Positions 1 to 9,119 of a stretch of DNA of 64,000 nucleotides are shown here, one piece after another. Position 1 is the stretch's first letter; every line of letters begins with the position of its first letter. The notes below the pieces were generated by a model, which made no database searches, was not told where the DNA came from, and worked only from the letters and a program-made list of their open reading frames with translations. Origin of the DNA: Bacteroidales bacterium (GTDB taxonomy: Bacteria > Bacteroidota > Bacteroidia > Bacteroidales > UBA932); contig JAFZOK010000013.1 in the NCBI GenBank assembly GCA_017550655.1, positions 372,001 to 436,000 on the forward strand. The letters are read 5' to 3'. The translations under genes were made by a program, and so were the position numbers.

Positions 1-310
1 CCTGGCTGTATCCGGCAAGCTTTCCAAAACTGTTTCCAAGATACATCGCTGCCGGTACTTTCTTGCGGAAAATGTTTCCGGAGTGAGGAAGGATAGCAGT
101 CACTCCCGTGCGCATATCATCAGTTTCCTTGAGCGTAACCTGTCCTACCGTTACCCCGGAAACGTCCGTAATGGCGTTATACTGTCCTGTTTTGAAAATA
201 CCGTAAGAAAGACCGTAATCTCTCATTCTTTTCTTCTGTGCAGAAGATTCTGTCAAGCTTCCCATAATGATTGAAAGAGCTAAGATCAAAAACAATGATT
301 TGCGTGCCAT
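1..310 (-). CDS. P1 family (S58, DmpA-like) aminopeptidase, N-terminal part
   Basis: Reading the minus strand from the ATG at 308-310 gives an open frame of 103 codons that runs off the left edge. It begins with a signal peptide (MARKSLFLILALSIIMGS, cleavage probably near SSAQ) followed by RDYGLSYGIFKTGQYNAITD, VSGVTVGQVTLKE and GNSFGKLAGYSQ. The RDYG..G....G..NAITDV.GV.VG..T pattern is typical of the S58/P1 family of N-terminal-nucleophile aminopeptidases (DmpA, L-aminopeptidase/D-esterase), which self-cleave further downstream; that site lies outside the window. The signal peptide implies export. It is divergent from hflX, and a promoter element lies at 330-337. The family call rests on the N-terminal third only. 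Confidence 0.75.
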   Translation of the reverse strand, partial: MARKSLFLILALSIIMGSLTESSAQKKRMRDYGLSYGIFKTGQYNAITDVSGVTVGQVTLKETDDMRTGVTAILPHSGNIFRKKVPAAMYLGNSFGKLAGYSQ

Positions 311-329
311 AGTCTGCGTGTTGAATATG

Positions 330-337
330 CAAATATA
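330..337 (-). promoter_or_regulatory. Bacteroidota -7 promoter element for the P1 peptidase
   Basis: The minus strand reads TATATTTG, matching TAnnTTTG, 19 bases upstream of the start codon at 310. It is back to back with the hflX element at 347-354. Confidence 0.6.
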
Positions 338-346
338 AAAAATAAG

Positions 347-354
347 TAACTTTG
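347..354 (+). promoter_or_regulatory. -7 promoter element for hflX
   Basis: TAACTTTG matches TAnnTTTG and ends 21 bases before the hflX ATG. Confidence 0.6.
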
Positions 355-375
355 CGCCCTAATTGATTCTCAGCG

Positions 376-1599
376 ATGGAGAAAGCTATACTGATAAGCG
401 CGGTCACTCCGGACATTACGGAACTTCAGGCAAACGAATACCTGGACGAGCTGGAATTCCTGGCCACCACCGCATCCATAGAGGGAGTGAAAAGGTTTAT
501 GCAGAGGCTGGACAGGCCCCTGTCGAGCACATACGTGGGTAAGGGAAAGCTTCAGGAAATCAAGGAATATGTCGCTGAGAACGAGATACATCTGGCAGTG
601 TTCGACGACGAGCTCACGGGTGCCCAGGTGAGAAATCTGGAAAAAGAACTCGGATGCTCCATTCTGGACCGCACAAGCCTGATTCTGGACATATTCGCAA
701 TGAGGGCAAAGACCGCCTACGCCAAAACCCAGGTGGAACTTGCACGCTACCAATACATACTCCCAAGGCTGACCGGAATGTGGAGCCACCTTGAAAGGCA
801 GAGGGGAGGACGCGGAACCAGAGGCGGTGCCGGAGAAAAGCAGCTGGAAACAGACCGCCGAATCGTAATGGACAAGATTTCCCAGCTCAAGGACCAGCTC
901 AAGAAGATAGACCGCCAGATGGCAACCCAAAGGTCCAACCGCGGAAAGATGGTCAGGGTATCACTCGTTGGCTACACCAACGTTGGCAAGAGCACCATAA
1001 TGAACCTTCTTTCCAAGAGCAATGTCTTTGCGGAAAACAAACTCTTTGCAACTCTGGATACCACTGTAAGAAAGGTAGTTATAGACAACACTCCTTTCCT
1101 CCTCAGCGATACTGTAGGATTCATCAGGAAACTTCCTCACCAGCTTGTGGAATCATTCAAGAGCACTCTGGACGAGGTAAGGGAAGCCGATATCCTGCTT
1201 CACGTTGTTGACGTGTCCCATCCTAACTTTGAAGACCAGATCAAGGTTGTAAAGCACACCCTTGAGGAAATCGGGGCGGGCAACAAGCCGGTATTCATGG
1301 TATTCAACAAAATCGACGCCTACAAATTCACCCCTAAGAGCGAATTCGACCTCAGCGAAGACCGTCCTGGAAAAATATCGCTGAGACAGCTTGAAGAATC
1401 CTGGGTGGCAAAGGAAAATTCCCCGGCAATCTTCATCTCCGCCAAGGAAAAGATCGGGATAGACAAATTAAGAAACGACCTCTATAAGATGGTTGGTGAA
1501 ACCATTAGAGGCCGTTACCCGTTTACCGGATTTCTCTGGCAGAACTTCGATGAAGAAGATCTTACTTCTTGCACCAGCCCTTCAGGAACTCGCGGTTAA
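376..1599 (+). CDS. hflX: Ribosome-associated GTPase HflX
   Basis: 407 residues, close to the E. coli length of 426. The N-terminal HflX domain includes VGKGKLQEI and the glycine-rich [16 protein letters not shown] linker, followed by a helical segment and a TRAFAC-class G domain. G1 is G199YTNVGKST207, G3 is DTVGF at 245-249 and G4 is NKID at 311-314. HflX binds the large ribosomal subunit and in known cases splits stalled or heat-damaged 70S ribosomes in the cytoplasm. The ATG at 376 shares bases with a CTCAGCGAT word (369-377). The 3' end overlaps the convergent frdB by 38 bases, so the last 12 codons are antisense to frdB codons. Confidence 0.95.
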   Translation: MEKAILISAVTPDITELQANEYLDELEFLATTASIEGVKRFMQRLDRPLSSTYVGKGKLQEIKEYVAENEIHLAVFDDELTGAQVRNLEKELGCSILDRTSLILDIFAMRAKTAYAKTQVELARYQYILPRLTGMWSHLERQRGGRGTRGGAGEKQLETDRRIVMDKISQLKDQLKKIDRQMATQRSNRGKMVRVSLVGYTNVGKSTIMNLLSKSNVFAENKLFATLDTTVRKVVIDNTPFLLSDTVGFIRKLPHQLVESFKSTLDEVREADILLHVVDVSHPNFEDQIKVVKHTLEEIGAGNKPVFMVFNKIDAYKFTPKSEFDLSEDRPGKISLRQLEESWVAKENSPAIFISAKEKIGIDKLRNDLYKMVGETIRGRYPFTGFLWQNFDEEDLTSCTSPSGTRG

Positions 1600-2392
1600 G
1601 TCTTGCGATGTGGCTTACTGATACGTGCTTAGGGCACTCCATCTCGCAAGCCCTTGTGTTGGTGCAAGTTCCGAATCCAAGCTCGTCCATCTTGGCTATC
1701 ATGTTCATAGCCCTTCTGGTGCTCTCTACCTTGCCCTGAGGAAGCAGAGCCAGTGAGCTGACCCTTGCTCCGATGAACAACATAGCGGATCCGTTCTTGC
1801 AGGTTGCAACGCATGCGCCGCATCCGATGCAGCTGGCTGCGTCCATACTCTCATCTGCCTTCTCCTTTGGAATAGGGATGTTGTTGGCGTCCTGAGCGGC
1901 ACCTGTACGGACATCCACAAATCCTCCGGCCTGCATAATCTTGTCAAGAGCGCTGCGGTCTACCACAAGGTCCTTGATTACAGGGAAGGCTGCGCTTCTC
2001 CAAGGCTCGATTGTGATAGTGCTGCCGTCCTTGAACTTACGCATGAACAGCTGGCAGGTAGTAACCTCGTTCTCCGGTCCGTGAGCCCTACCGTTGATGT
2101 ACAGGGAGCAAGCTCCGCAGATACCCTCGCGGCAGTCGTGGTCAAAGCTGATAGGAAGAGCCTTTCCAGCAGCCTTTGCCTCCTTGTATTTCTCGCCTGA
2201 GCAGGCCTCGCCGCCTTCGCATCCCTTGCTGAATGCAACAGGATCTGAGTTCTGGTGAACCAGCTGGTCGTTGAGAATATCAAGCATCTCAAGGAAAGAA
2301 GAATCAGGACTTATGTTGTCAACCTTATAAGTCTCGAAATGCCCCTTTGTCTTGGCATTTTTCTGTCTCCAAACTTTTATAGTGAATTTCAT
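1562..2392 (-). CDS. frdB: Fumarate reductase/succinate dehydrogenase iron-sulfur subunit (type B)
   Basis: 276 residues. The [2Fe-2S] domain has C87REGICGAC95 with a later Cys at 113. The C-terminal ferredoxin domain has [11 protein letters not shown] and [13 protein letters not shown] for the [4Fe-4S] and [3Fe-4S] clusters. The subunit passes electrons between FrdA and the membrane quinone site in fumarate respiration. The usual Bacteroidales protein, as I recall it, runs almost directly from the LNEQL helix to FDHDCREG; here roughly 28 extra residues (about 47-80, with Cys58, Cys64 and a lysine-rich helix) intervene. The gene starts 3 bases after the frdA stop, so the two are co-transcribed. 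SdhB is an equivalent name. Confidence 0.93.
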   Translation of the reverse strand: MKFTIKVWRQKNAKTKGHFETYKVDNISPDSSFLEMLDILNDQLVHQNSDPVAFSKGCEGGEACSGEKYKEAKAAGKALPISFDHDCREGICGACSLYINGRAHGPENEVTTCQLFMRKFKDGSTITIEPWRSAAFPVIKDLVVDRSALDKIMQAGGFVDVRTGAAQDANNIPIPKEKADESMDAASCIGCGACVATCKNGSAMLFIGARVSSLALLPQGKVESTRRAMNMIAKMDELGFGTCTNTRACEMECPKHVSVSHIARLNREFLKGWCKK

Positions 2393-2395
2393 AGA

Positions 2396-4345
2396 CTAGT
2401 CTTTATAATTTCTGGTTGCTACTTTAATTCCTTCATATACAAGAGGTTCCTTGTGGAGTTCAGGCTCCTGGCCCTCTCCCTTGTATTCCCATGCGGAAAC
2501 ATACATGAAGTTCTCGTCGTCACGCTTGGCCTCGCCTTCCTCGGTCTGCATTTCCTCTCTGAAGTGGCCTCCGCAGCTCTCCCTTCTGTTGAGGGCATCG
2601 CGAGCCATAAGGTCTCCGATCTCGAAGAAGTCCGCAAGTCTCATAGCCTTCTCGAGCTCCTGGTTAAACTCTCCGTTTTCACCGGAAACGTAAACGTTCT
2701 TCCAGAATTCTTCCTTCAGGCGCTTGATTTCAACGATAGCTTTCTTGAGGCCTTCCTCTGTACGGCCCATTCCGACATATTCCCACATGATGTTGCCGAG
2801 TTCCTTGTGGATTTCGTCAGGAGATTTCTTTCCCTTGATTGCAAAGAGTTTTGCAATGCGGTCCTTGACAGCCTTCTCTGCCTCGTCGAACTCAGGGGCG
2901 TTGATGTCTGTCTTAGGCTCCTGGATCTTCTTTGCCAGATATCCGCCGATTGTGTAAGGCAGGATGAAATATCCGTCTGCCAGACCCTGCATAAGAGCGG
3001 ATGCTCCGAGGCGGTTTCCGCCGTGGTCTGAGAAGTTCGCCTCTCCGATTGCAAACAGGCCAGGAATGGTTGTCTGCAGATCGTAGTCAACCCAGAGTCC
3101 ACCCATTGTGTAGTGGATGGCAGGATATATCATCATCGGCTCCTTGTAGGCGTTAACATCGGTGATTTCCTCATACATCTGGAAGAGGTTGCCGTATCTC
3201 TCCCTGATCTTGTCTTCTCCAAGGCGTTCGATAGCGGTCTTGAAGTCCAGGAACACGGCCTTTCCGGTCTCGTTCACGCCATAGCCGGCGTCGCATCTTT
3301 CCTTAGCAGCGCGTGAAGCAATATCACGAGGAACAAGGTTTCCGAATGCAGGATATCTTCTTTCCAGATAATAGTCTCTGTCCTCTTCAGGAATCTGGGA
3401 TGCCTTGATCTCTCCCTTGCGGAGTTTGAGCACGTCTTCCATCTTCTTTGGAACCCAGATACGGCCATCATTTCTCAGCGATTCGCTCATAAGGGTGAGT
3501 TTGCACTGCTGAGTGCCGTGAACCGGTATACAGGTAGGGTGGATCTGGGCAAAGCAAGGGTTTCCGAAGTATGCTCCCTTCTTGTAGCACTGCCAAGCGG
3601 CTGAACCATTGGAGTTCATTGCGTTGGTAGAGAGGAAGTAAACGTTTCCGTAGCCGCCGGTTGCTATTACAACCGCATGGGCTCCGAATCTTTCGATTTC
3701 TCCGGTTGCGATATTACGTGCAATGATACCCTTTGCCTGGCCATTGATAAGTACCAGGTCTAGCATCTCGTGCCTTGGATAGCTCTTTACGCTTCCGTTC
3801 TTGATTTCCTTGTTCAGGGATGCGTATGCACCCAGAAGGAGCTGCTGTCCGGTCTGGCCCCTTGCGTAGAAGGTACGGCTAACCTGTGCGCCACCGAATG
3901 AACGGTTGGCAAGCAGTCCGCCGTATTCCCTTGCGAAAGGAACTCCCTGTGCAACGCAGTGGTCTATGATGAGGTTGCTCACCTCGGCAAGACGGTATAC
4001 GTTTGCCTCGCGGCTGCGGAAGTCTCCTCCCTTTACCGTATCAACGAACAGGCGATAGATGGAATCGTTGTCGTTCTGGTAGTTCTTTGCTGCATTGATA
4101 CCTCCCTGAGCTGCAATGGAATGCGCTCTTCTTGGGGAATCGCTGATGCAGAAGATTTTTACATTGTAACCCATCTCTCCGAGAGAGGCTGCGGCGGATG
4201 CTCCGGCAAGTCCCGTTCCCACAACAATGATCTCGAGTTTTCTCTTGTTGGCAGGGCTTACAACCTTGATTTCCGCCTTACGCTTCTTCCATTTTTCCGA
4301 CAGAGGACCGTCTGGAATATGGGATATAAGTTTTGTATCTGACAT
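2396..4345 (-). CDS. frdA: Fumarate reductase/succinate dehydrogenase flavoprotein subunit (type B)
   Basis: 649 residues from the ATG at 4343-4345; an upstream in-frame TTG at 4369 would add eight residues unlike the family, so the ATG is preferred. The FAD-binding Rossmann motif [19 protein letters not shown] is at about 41-59, the FAD-linking histidine is in HSIAAQGG (His75), the substrate region has QIHPTCIPV, and the C-terminal FAD motif is [17 protein letters not shown]. It reduces fumarate to succinate, or the reverse, at the inner face of the cytoplasmic membrane. Bacteroidales normally have the diheme cytochrome b gene just upstream. Here the upstream neighbour is a divergent DUF4251 gene, so the membrane anchor must be encoded elsewhere. 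Confidence 0.95.
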   Translation of the reverse strand: MSDTKLISHIPDGPLSEKWKKRKAEIKVVSPANKRKLEIIVVGTGLAGASAAASLGEMGYNVKIFCISDSPRRAHSIAAQGGINAAKNYQNDNDSIYRLFVDTVKGGDFRSREANVYRLAEVSNLIIDHCVAQGVPFAREYGGLLANRSFGGAQVSRTFYARGQTGQQLLLGAYASLNKEIKNGSVKSYPRHEMLDLVLINGQAKGIIARNIATGEIERFGAHAVVIATGGYGNVYFLSTNAMNSNGSAAWQCYKKGAYFGNPCFAQIHPTCIPVHGTQQCKLTLMSESLRNDGRIWVPKKMEDVLKLRKGEIKASQIPEEDRDYYLERRYPAFGNLVPRDIASRAAKERCDAGYGVNETGKAVFLDFKTAIERLGEDKIRERYGNLFQMYEEITDVNAYKEPMMIYPAIHYTMGGLWVDYDLQTTIPGLFAIGEANFSDHGGNRLGASALMQGLADGYFILPYTIGGYLAKKIQEPKTDINAPEFDEAEKAVKDRIAKLFAIKGKKSPDEIHKELGNIMWEYVGMGRTEEGLKKAIVEIKRLKEEFWKNVYVSGENGEFNQELEKAMRLADFFEIGDLMARDALNRRESCGGHFREEMQTEEGEAKRDDENFMYVSAWEYKGEGQEPELHKEPLVYEGIKVATRNYKD

Positions 4346-4427
4346 TTGTTTTAGATTAATAATTTGCAATCTTTGAAAACATCTACAATTTTAACCACTT
4401 TTTCCGTGATTTCAAAAGTTTAATCGC

Positions 4428-4435
4428 TATATTTG
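4428..4435 (+). promoter_or_regulatory. -7 promoter element for the DUF4251 pair
   Basis: TATATTTG matches TAnnTTTG and lies 72 bases before the ATG at 4508, implying a 5' leader of about 65 bases. I see no riboswitch-like fold in that leader. Confidence 0.5.
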
Positions 4436-4507
4436 TTTCGGGAGCAATTTTTGCAACCCGAAAAGGCGTTAATTCAAAGAAAACAAAGAAATAAAACATT
4501 TTCTGCC

Positions 4508-5107
4508 ATGAAAAAGATTTTCACCATCGCGATGTGCCTTCTGGCGGCCGTCCTGATATGCGTTCCTTCCTATTCGCAGAAGAAAAAAAAGGAATCCAGC
4601 AAGGAGAGAAAAGAGCGTATCGCCAAGATTACCAACGACGGGGCTGCCAAGAAAGATCTTTTCATCTTTATCACCAGAAGTTTCAACAAGAACAACAACT
4701 TCAACTTTAACTACAACACCATCAGTGCCGCTACCGCTGAATTTTATGTTGACCTGAAAAGAGACCGCATTTCCTGCTGCCTTCCGTTCACAGGCCTTTC
4801 AGACAGCAAGTCCAGACAGGCTTACAGCCTTGCCAACACCGATATCAGTATCATAGCCAACAACCAGATTACCACCATATTCGGAGGATGGAGCGAGAAG
4901 CAGAAAAGCTATATGTTCCAGAGCATTTTCTGGAACAATGATTCCGATACAGACTCCCAGGCCATCCAGATTACAATGACCCTTCAGGTATATCCTTCCG
5001 GCAAGGTTTACATTATGGTTGAAGTTCCGGGATTCGAGTCTGTATCCTACGAGGGAGAGGTTGACAACAGGCCATATCCGGATGATCCAAATCCTCTGAC
5101 AGAATAA
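4508..5107 (+). CDS. DUF4251 domain exported protein
   Basis: 199 residues. The ATG at 4508 starts a clear signal peptide (KKIFTIAMCLLAAVLICVPSYSQ); a TTG at 4433 in frame would put a long charged stretch before it and is rejected. After a lysine-rich linker comes the DUF4251 pattern: YNTISAATAEFYVDLKRDR, ISCCLPFTG, a middle strand block and a C-terminal beta pair (YPSGKVYIMVEVPGFESVSY). The family is largely confined to Bacteroidota, predicted periplasmic, of unknown function. A second member follows 11 bases downstream, so the two are probably one transcript. Confidence 0.8.
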   Translation: MKKIFTIAMCLLAAVLICVPSYSQKKKKESSKERKERIAKITNDGAAKKDLFIFITRSFNKNNNFNFNYNTISAATAEFYVDLKRDRISCCLPFTGLSDSKSRQAYSLANTDISIIANNQITTIFGGWSEKQKSYMFQSIFWNNDSDTDSQAIQITMTLQVYPSGKVYIMVEVPGFESVSYEGEVDNRPYPDDPNPLTE

Positions 5108-5118
5108 AGAAAAACAAT

Positions 5119-5649
5119 ATGAAAACTTTCAGGACAACATTTCTGGCTCTGATTGCAACCGCTTTCGTATTAGCCGGTTGCGGAGCCTTTACCCAGACTC
5201 CTCAGGAAAAGGAGGAAGCCGCAAATCTTGTTGCAAATGCCATTGAACTCGGAGACATCTACATTGTGATTGACCGTATCCAGCCACGTTCCTTCCCTCA
5301 GAAGGAAACAATGGACGGTTACAGCCTCTCCATCAAGGATGGACGGCTCAAGTGCTATCTTCCTTATATGGGAAGAGTGGAAACTACTTTCCCTAACGAA
5401 GACGCCATTGCCGTTGATGCGGACAATGTTCCGGTAACCGTAAAGACAACGATGAATCCAAGGGGAAGGAAATGCTACGCTCTTCTGGAATTCCCCTTCC
5501 AGAACCGTTACAATTCCGAGATTTTCTACGTTACAATAGAAACCTACACAAACGGCACGGCTTACATTAAGGTAGACAGCCAGTTCCGTGATTTCATCAA
5601 CTACACCGGCCACTTTGAACAGAGGCCAGTAAAGAAAGAAAAGAAATAG
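5119..5649 (+). CDS. DUF4251 domain lipoprotein
   Basis: 176 residues. A lipoprotein signal peptide ends in the lipobox LAGC with the modified cysteine at about 21. The rest aligns by pattern with the preceding gene: MDGYSLSIKDGRLKCYLPYM, a FPNEDAIAVDADNVPV segment, and ALLEFPFQNRYNSEIFYVTI near the C terminus. The pair looks like a tandem duplication in which one copy became membrane-anchored by lipid and the other remained soluble in the periplasm. Function unknown. Confidence 0.75.
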   Translation: MKTFRTTFLALIATAFVLAGCGAFTQTPQEKEEAANLVANAIELGDIYIVIDRIQPRSFPQKETMDGYSLSIKDGRLKCYLPYMGRVETTFPNEDAIAVDADNVPVTVKTTMNPRGRKCYALLEFPFQNRYNSEIFYVTIETYTNGTAYIKVDSQFRDFINYTGHFEQRPVKKEKK

Positions 5650-5677
5650 TTTTCAATTTTTATCGCGACAGATATCT

Positions 5678-8089
5678 ATGCTCTCCAGACGGTTAATCAC
5701 ATCAATCGCCATTGCGGCCGCATTGCTTGCTCCGCAGCTTCTTTCCGCCCAGAAAACGGTAAACAAGTTTGATAAAAACAATCCATACACACACCTCATA
5801 CCCCAGCCCAAGGAAGTAATCTGCAACCTGGATGCAAACCCGTTCGTCCTGCAGAAAAACATAAAGATTGTTACCAATGTTCCTTATTTGTCCGGTTATC
5901 TTGCAAACCACCTGAAGAACCTGACAGGAGAAGACATAGGCATTATCTGGTGGGATAACTGGAAAGGCATTAAAAAAGCGGCAAAGAAAGGTCCGATAAT
6001 TCTCTTTCTGATAGCCGATAACGCTACCATTACCGGTAATGAATATAAGTTAAGGGTTCACGAGAACGAAATAGAACTTTACAGCAACGGTTACGAGGGT
6101 GCTATGTGCGGTATTCAGACCCTGTTTCAGCTGTTTCCTCCACAGGTCTATAATTTTGATAACAGGGATTATTCTACAATATGCTCCATTCCGGAAGGAA
6201 TCATAGACGATAAACCGGAGTTTTCCTACAGGGGTTTTGAACTGGATGTTTCAAGGACCTGGAGACCGGCTGAGGATATCTACAAGGTGCTGGACTGGAT
6301 GGCCTATCACAAGCTCAACAAGTTCCATTGGCATCTTACGGATGACCAGGGCTGGAGAGTGGAGATAAAGTCTCTTCCGCTGCTTACGGAAAAAGGTGCG
6401 TGGAGAGGACCGGAAGAAGTGATTCCTTCAAGTTTCGGAAGCGGGAACAAAAGATATGGAGGCTTTTATACCCAGCAGGAAATCAAGGATATAGTAAAGT
6501 ATGCCGAGGAAAGGGCCATCGAGATAATTCCTGAAATAGAAACTCCGGGGCACAGTGCAGCCGTTGCGGCAAGTTATCCTGAAATCCTCTGCGATTTTCC
6601 TGAAGACACATCGGTGAACAATACAGGATACAGCCGTGAAATCTGGTGTGTGGCAAAGGAAAGCAATTACGAGTTTATCGAGAAGATTATAAAGGAAATG
6701 TCCGAGATGTTTCCTTCCGGAATCATCAATATGGGAGGAGACGAAGTCAACCGCTTCAACTGGGAAAAATGTCCGGACTGCCAGGCGCTGATGAAAAAGA
6801 TGGGAATGACAAATTCCGAGCAGCTGCATTTCTATTTCGTGTCCAGGGTTAACCAGATAGCAAAGAAATACGGGAAGAAGATTGCCGGATGGGAAGAAAT
6901 AATGTATTCAGAAGACATAAAGGACAACTCTCTCATCTATGTATGGCACAGCAAGAAATGGGGTCCGATGGCCGTGCAGAACGGATTCGACTGCGTGATG
7001 CAGGCCGCGGAATATGTCTATCTGGATATGCAGCAGTCTCCACTGGAGAGAGGCCATAACTGGGCAAGAGTTATACCTCTGGATGTTATGTATTCATACG
7101 ATCCTATCGCCCTTGCTGCAGCTGGAAAAGACAGCGGAAAAGCAGCGTCCAACCTTGAACTTGCAAAGAAACATGTTAAGGGAGTGCAAGCCGGACTATG
7201 GGAAGAACTCGGAAACCGTCCGGAGAATTTTGTGGAATACCAGATGTTCCCAAGGCTTTGTGCCCTGGCGGAAACAGGATGGGGAACTTCCAGGACAATC
7301 GCAGACAGCGCAGCAAACTACAAGTATTTCTATGATAGGCTCTCGCAGGCTCATTTTGCAAGGCTTATGAATATGGGAATCCGCTTCAGGGTTCCATATC
7401 CGGAAGTGAAGGCGGAACGTGTTGCCTATACAAAAACGGATGTGCTCCGGGACGAGTCTTATATGCGCCCTTACAAGATCACTGTTACTCCACCGTATGA
7501 AGGAGCGGTTGTAAAGTACGCCATTGTTTCTCCGCAGACAGCAACGGACGGAATCAGGGGCCAGAAGGATACAACCAATTATAAGTATGTTTATACCGAG
7601 CCTATAATTACCAAGAATATAGCAAATTACAGGTTTGCTACTTTTGCCTCGGACACTCTCCATTCCATTGGAGTTGCAGTTTCAAACGTGCCGCTTCAGC
7701 CATTTGTAATCCAGCCTAAGATGTCTATCGAGACTAACATGAGATCATCGGAGAAAAACCTCAGCATTCTCAAGGAATATCAGGAAAACAAATACTGCAG
7801 GTTTGAAGGAAGGGCAAAGGCAGGAGACTATATCACATTCATATTCGACGAACCTGTGGAATGCTCTGTAATTGACATTCTGACAGGAAGGTCAAACGTG
7901 GATTTCTATGGTCTTACAGAAGGTTATGCTGAATACTCTGAAGATGGAGTAAACTACAAGGGCAAGACAGAAGTGGACTGCAGCCGCATAGTCCTGACTC
8001 CAAACACTAAAGTCAAGAGCGTAAGGATAACCGTGACAGGAGAAAGCGATGCCCAGAACTTCTTCCTTCCGCCACTGAAAATATACTAG
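5678..8089 (+). CDS. Beta-N-acetylhexosaminidase, glycoside hydrolase family 20
   Basis: 803 residues with a signal peptide (LITSIAIAAALLAPQLLSAQ). An N-terminal GH20b domain covers about 35-165. The TIM barrel carries GFELDVSRTWRP, FHWHLTDDQGWRVEIKS and PEIETPGHS, and the catalytic pair is D355-E356 in MGGDE. These enzymes remove terminal GlcNAc or GalNAc by substrate-assisted catalysis. About 230 residues of beta-rich sequence follow the barrel, probably a chitobiase C-terminal domain and a discoidin-like carbohydrate-binding domain. It follows the DUF4251 pair by 28 bases without a clear terminator. Exported, acting in the periplasm or at the cell surface on host or microbial glycans. Confidence 0.93.
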   Translation: MLSRRLITSIAIAAALLAPQLLSAQKTVNKFDKNNPYTHLIPQPKEVICNLDANPFVLQKNIKIVTNVPYLSGYLANHLKNLTGEDIGIIWWDNWKGIKKAAKKGPIILFLIADNATITGNEYKLRVHENEIELYSNGYEGAMCGIQTLFQLFPPQVYNFDNRDYSTICSIPEGIIDDKPEFSYRGFELDVSRTWRPAEDIYKVLDWMAYHKLNKFHWHLTDDQGWRVEIKSLPLLTEKGAWRGPEEVIPSSFGSGNKRYGGFYTQQEIKDIVKYAEERAIEIIPEIETPGHSAAVAASYPEILCDFPEDTSVNNTGYSREIWCVAKESNYEFIEKIIKEMSEMFPSGIINMGGDEVNRFNWEKCPDCQALMKKMGMTNSEQLHFYFVSRVNQIAKKYGKKIAGWEEIMYSEDIKDNSLIYVWHSKKWGPMAVQNGFDCVMQAAEYVYLDMQQSPLERGHNWARVIPLDVMYSYDPIALAAAGKDSGKAASNLELAKKHVKGVQAGLWEELGNRPENFVEYQMFPRLCALAETGWGTSRTIADSAANYKYFYDRLSQAHFARLMNMGIRFRVPYPEVKAERVAYTKTDVLRDESYMRPYKITVTPPYEGAVVKYAIVSPQTATDGIRGQKDTTNYKYVYTEPIITKNIANYRFATFASDTLHSIGVAVSNVPLQPFVIQPKMSIETNMRSSEKNLSILKEYQENKYCRFEGRAKAGDYITFIFDEPVECSVIDILTGRSNVDFYGLTEGYAEYSEDGVNYKGKTEVDCSRIVLTPNTKVKSVRITVTGESDAQNFFLPPLKIY

Positions 8090-8219
8090 AAACAGATTCA
8101 GGGTAGAGTATTTTGTGTAAAAATTCCAAGATTGTACATTACAATTCTAAGATTCACAATATTTTCAACGCAAAACAATTATTTTTTCCGAATAGCATAC
8201 ATCTTTTGGATCCTTACAC

Positions 8220-8227
8220 TATATTTG
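8220..8227 (+). promoter_or_regulatory. -7 promoter element of the AT-rich island
   Basis: TATATTTG matches TAnnTTTG and ends 26 bases before the ATG at 8254. The region 8090-8219 is very AT-rich with no gene in it. Confidence 0.55.
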
Positions 8228-8253
8228 CAAAGAACTGAACTGAAACAGGTGTT

Positions 8254-8499
8254 ATGGAAAGTATGTTAAAAAAAGACTTTGATTTCTTTCTTAACAATCA
8301 AAATGAATTGGTTAAGAAATATAACAATCAATATTTAGTGATTGTTAATCAGGTAGTGGTAGGTGCATATAATTCATTTGAAGAAGCGTTGAAAGAATCT
8401 GTCAAGGATCATGAAATAGGTACTTTCTTAATTCAAAAATGCACTTCTGGAGTGAGCGCTTATACCCAAACATTCCATTCAAGGGTTTCTTTTATCTAA
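8254..8499 (+). CDS. Small protein of unknown function, partner of the downstream protease
   Basis: 81 residues, no signal peptide and no membrane segment, so probably cytoplasmic. The pattern FFLNNQNELVKKYNNQYLVI, VNQVVVGAYNSFEEALKES and GTFLIQKCTSG suggests a small alpha/beta fold: a helix, two strands with a turn, a helix, then a strand. It is reminiscent of DUF5678-like proteins ('Y.G.yv.i.dgkvig...s..eA...'), but I cannot confirm this. Base composition is clearly lower in G+C than the flanking genes, as in the next gene, which starts 14 bases downstream; the two are one operon. Composition and isolation suggest horizontal acquisition as a unit. Confidence 0.65.
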   Translation: MESMLKKDFDFFLNNQNELVKKYNNQYLVIVNQVVVGAYNSFEEALKESVKDHEIGTFLIQKCTSGVSAYTQTFHSRVSFI

Positions 8500-8513
8500 G
8501 GCCGTAATTAAAT

Positions 8514-9065
8514 ATGGACAATAAAGTCAAGGCGTTGACTTACCACGGCAGGGGTATAGTCAATTGTATAGTATCTCCAGCTACGGTAAAGGATCCATTT
8601 TCTACAAAAAGCACTAATATATTGGGTATTTGGGATACTGGAGCAACTAACTCAGTCATAACTAAAGAGGTTGCAAAAGAACTCAATCTGAAGCCTATCG
8701 GCATGACCAAAGTCCGTGGAGTTCACGGAATAAAAGATGTTAACATATACTATGTAAATATTACTCTTAACAACAAAGATATTACTCTTAACACACAGGT
8801 TACTGAATGTGATGAGCTTTCTGATGACAATAAAGTTGGATTACTTATTGGTATGAACATTATCACACAAGGTGACTTTTCAATAACAAATTTCGGGGGT
8901 AATACTACTATGTCGTTCAGAGTTCCGTCTCTTCAGACTATAGATTATGTATCAGGACTTAAGAGCGGTTATCAGATTGTGAAAGACAAAGTTCCGGGAA
9001 GAAATGATCCATGTCCTTGCGGGAGTGGAAAAAAGTTTAAGCATTGCCACGGAAAGAATCTTTAA
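8514..9065 (+). CDS. Retropepsin-like aspartic protease with C-terminal SEC-C zinc motif
   Basis: 183 residues, no signal peptide. Residues about 12-140 form one retropepsin-type half-barrel: catalytic motif D41TGAT45, a hydrophobic strand, and the second-half signature GLLIGMNII at 109-117. A single D-T-G means it would act as a homodimer, as retroviral proteases do. After a short linker comes a SEC-C motif, [19 protein letters not shown], with Cys167, Cys169, Cys178 and His179 as zinc ligands; the same motif ends SecA and mediates contacts with partner proteins. A cytoplasmic protease with a docking zinc finger suggests regulated cleavage of a specific partner. It is AT-rich like its upstream neighbour. 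The domain calls are firm; the role is unknown. Confidence 0.85.
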   Translation: MDNKVKALTYHGRGIVNCIVSPATVKDPFSTKSTNILGIWDTGATNSVITKEVAKELNLKPIGMTKVRGVHGIKDVNIYYVNITLNNKDITLNTQVTECDELSDDNKVGLLIGMNIITQGDFSITNFGGNTTMSFRVPSLQTIDYVSGLKSGYQIVKDKVPGRNDPCPCGSGKKFKHCHGKNL

Positions 9066-9085
9066 TCGTGGCTAAAAGCTTCCAT

Positions 9086-9115
9086 ACCATATTTGGGCAT
9101 AATATGGTTATTTTT
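9086..9115 (+). terminator. Intrinsic terminator of the protease island
   Basis: ACCATATT (9086-9093) pairs perfectly with AATATGGT (9101-9108) around a 7-base loop, and a T run follows to 9115. It lies 20 bases after the protease stop codon and just before the end of the convergent gene at 9120. Confidence 0.7.
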
Positions 9116-9119
9116 CTCC

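Noticed and set aside
4433-4507. TTG start extending the first DUF4251 gene
   Set aside because: The extension starts within the promoter element and precedes an obvious signal peptide.
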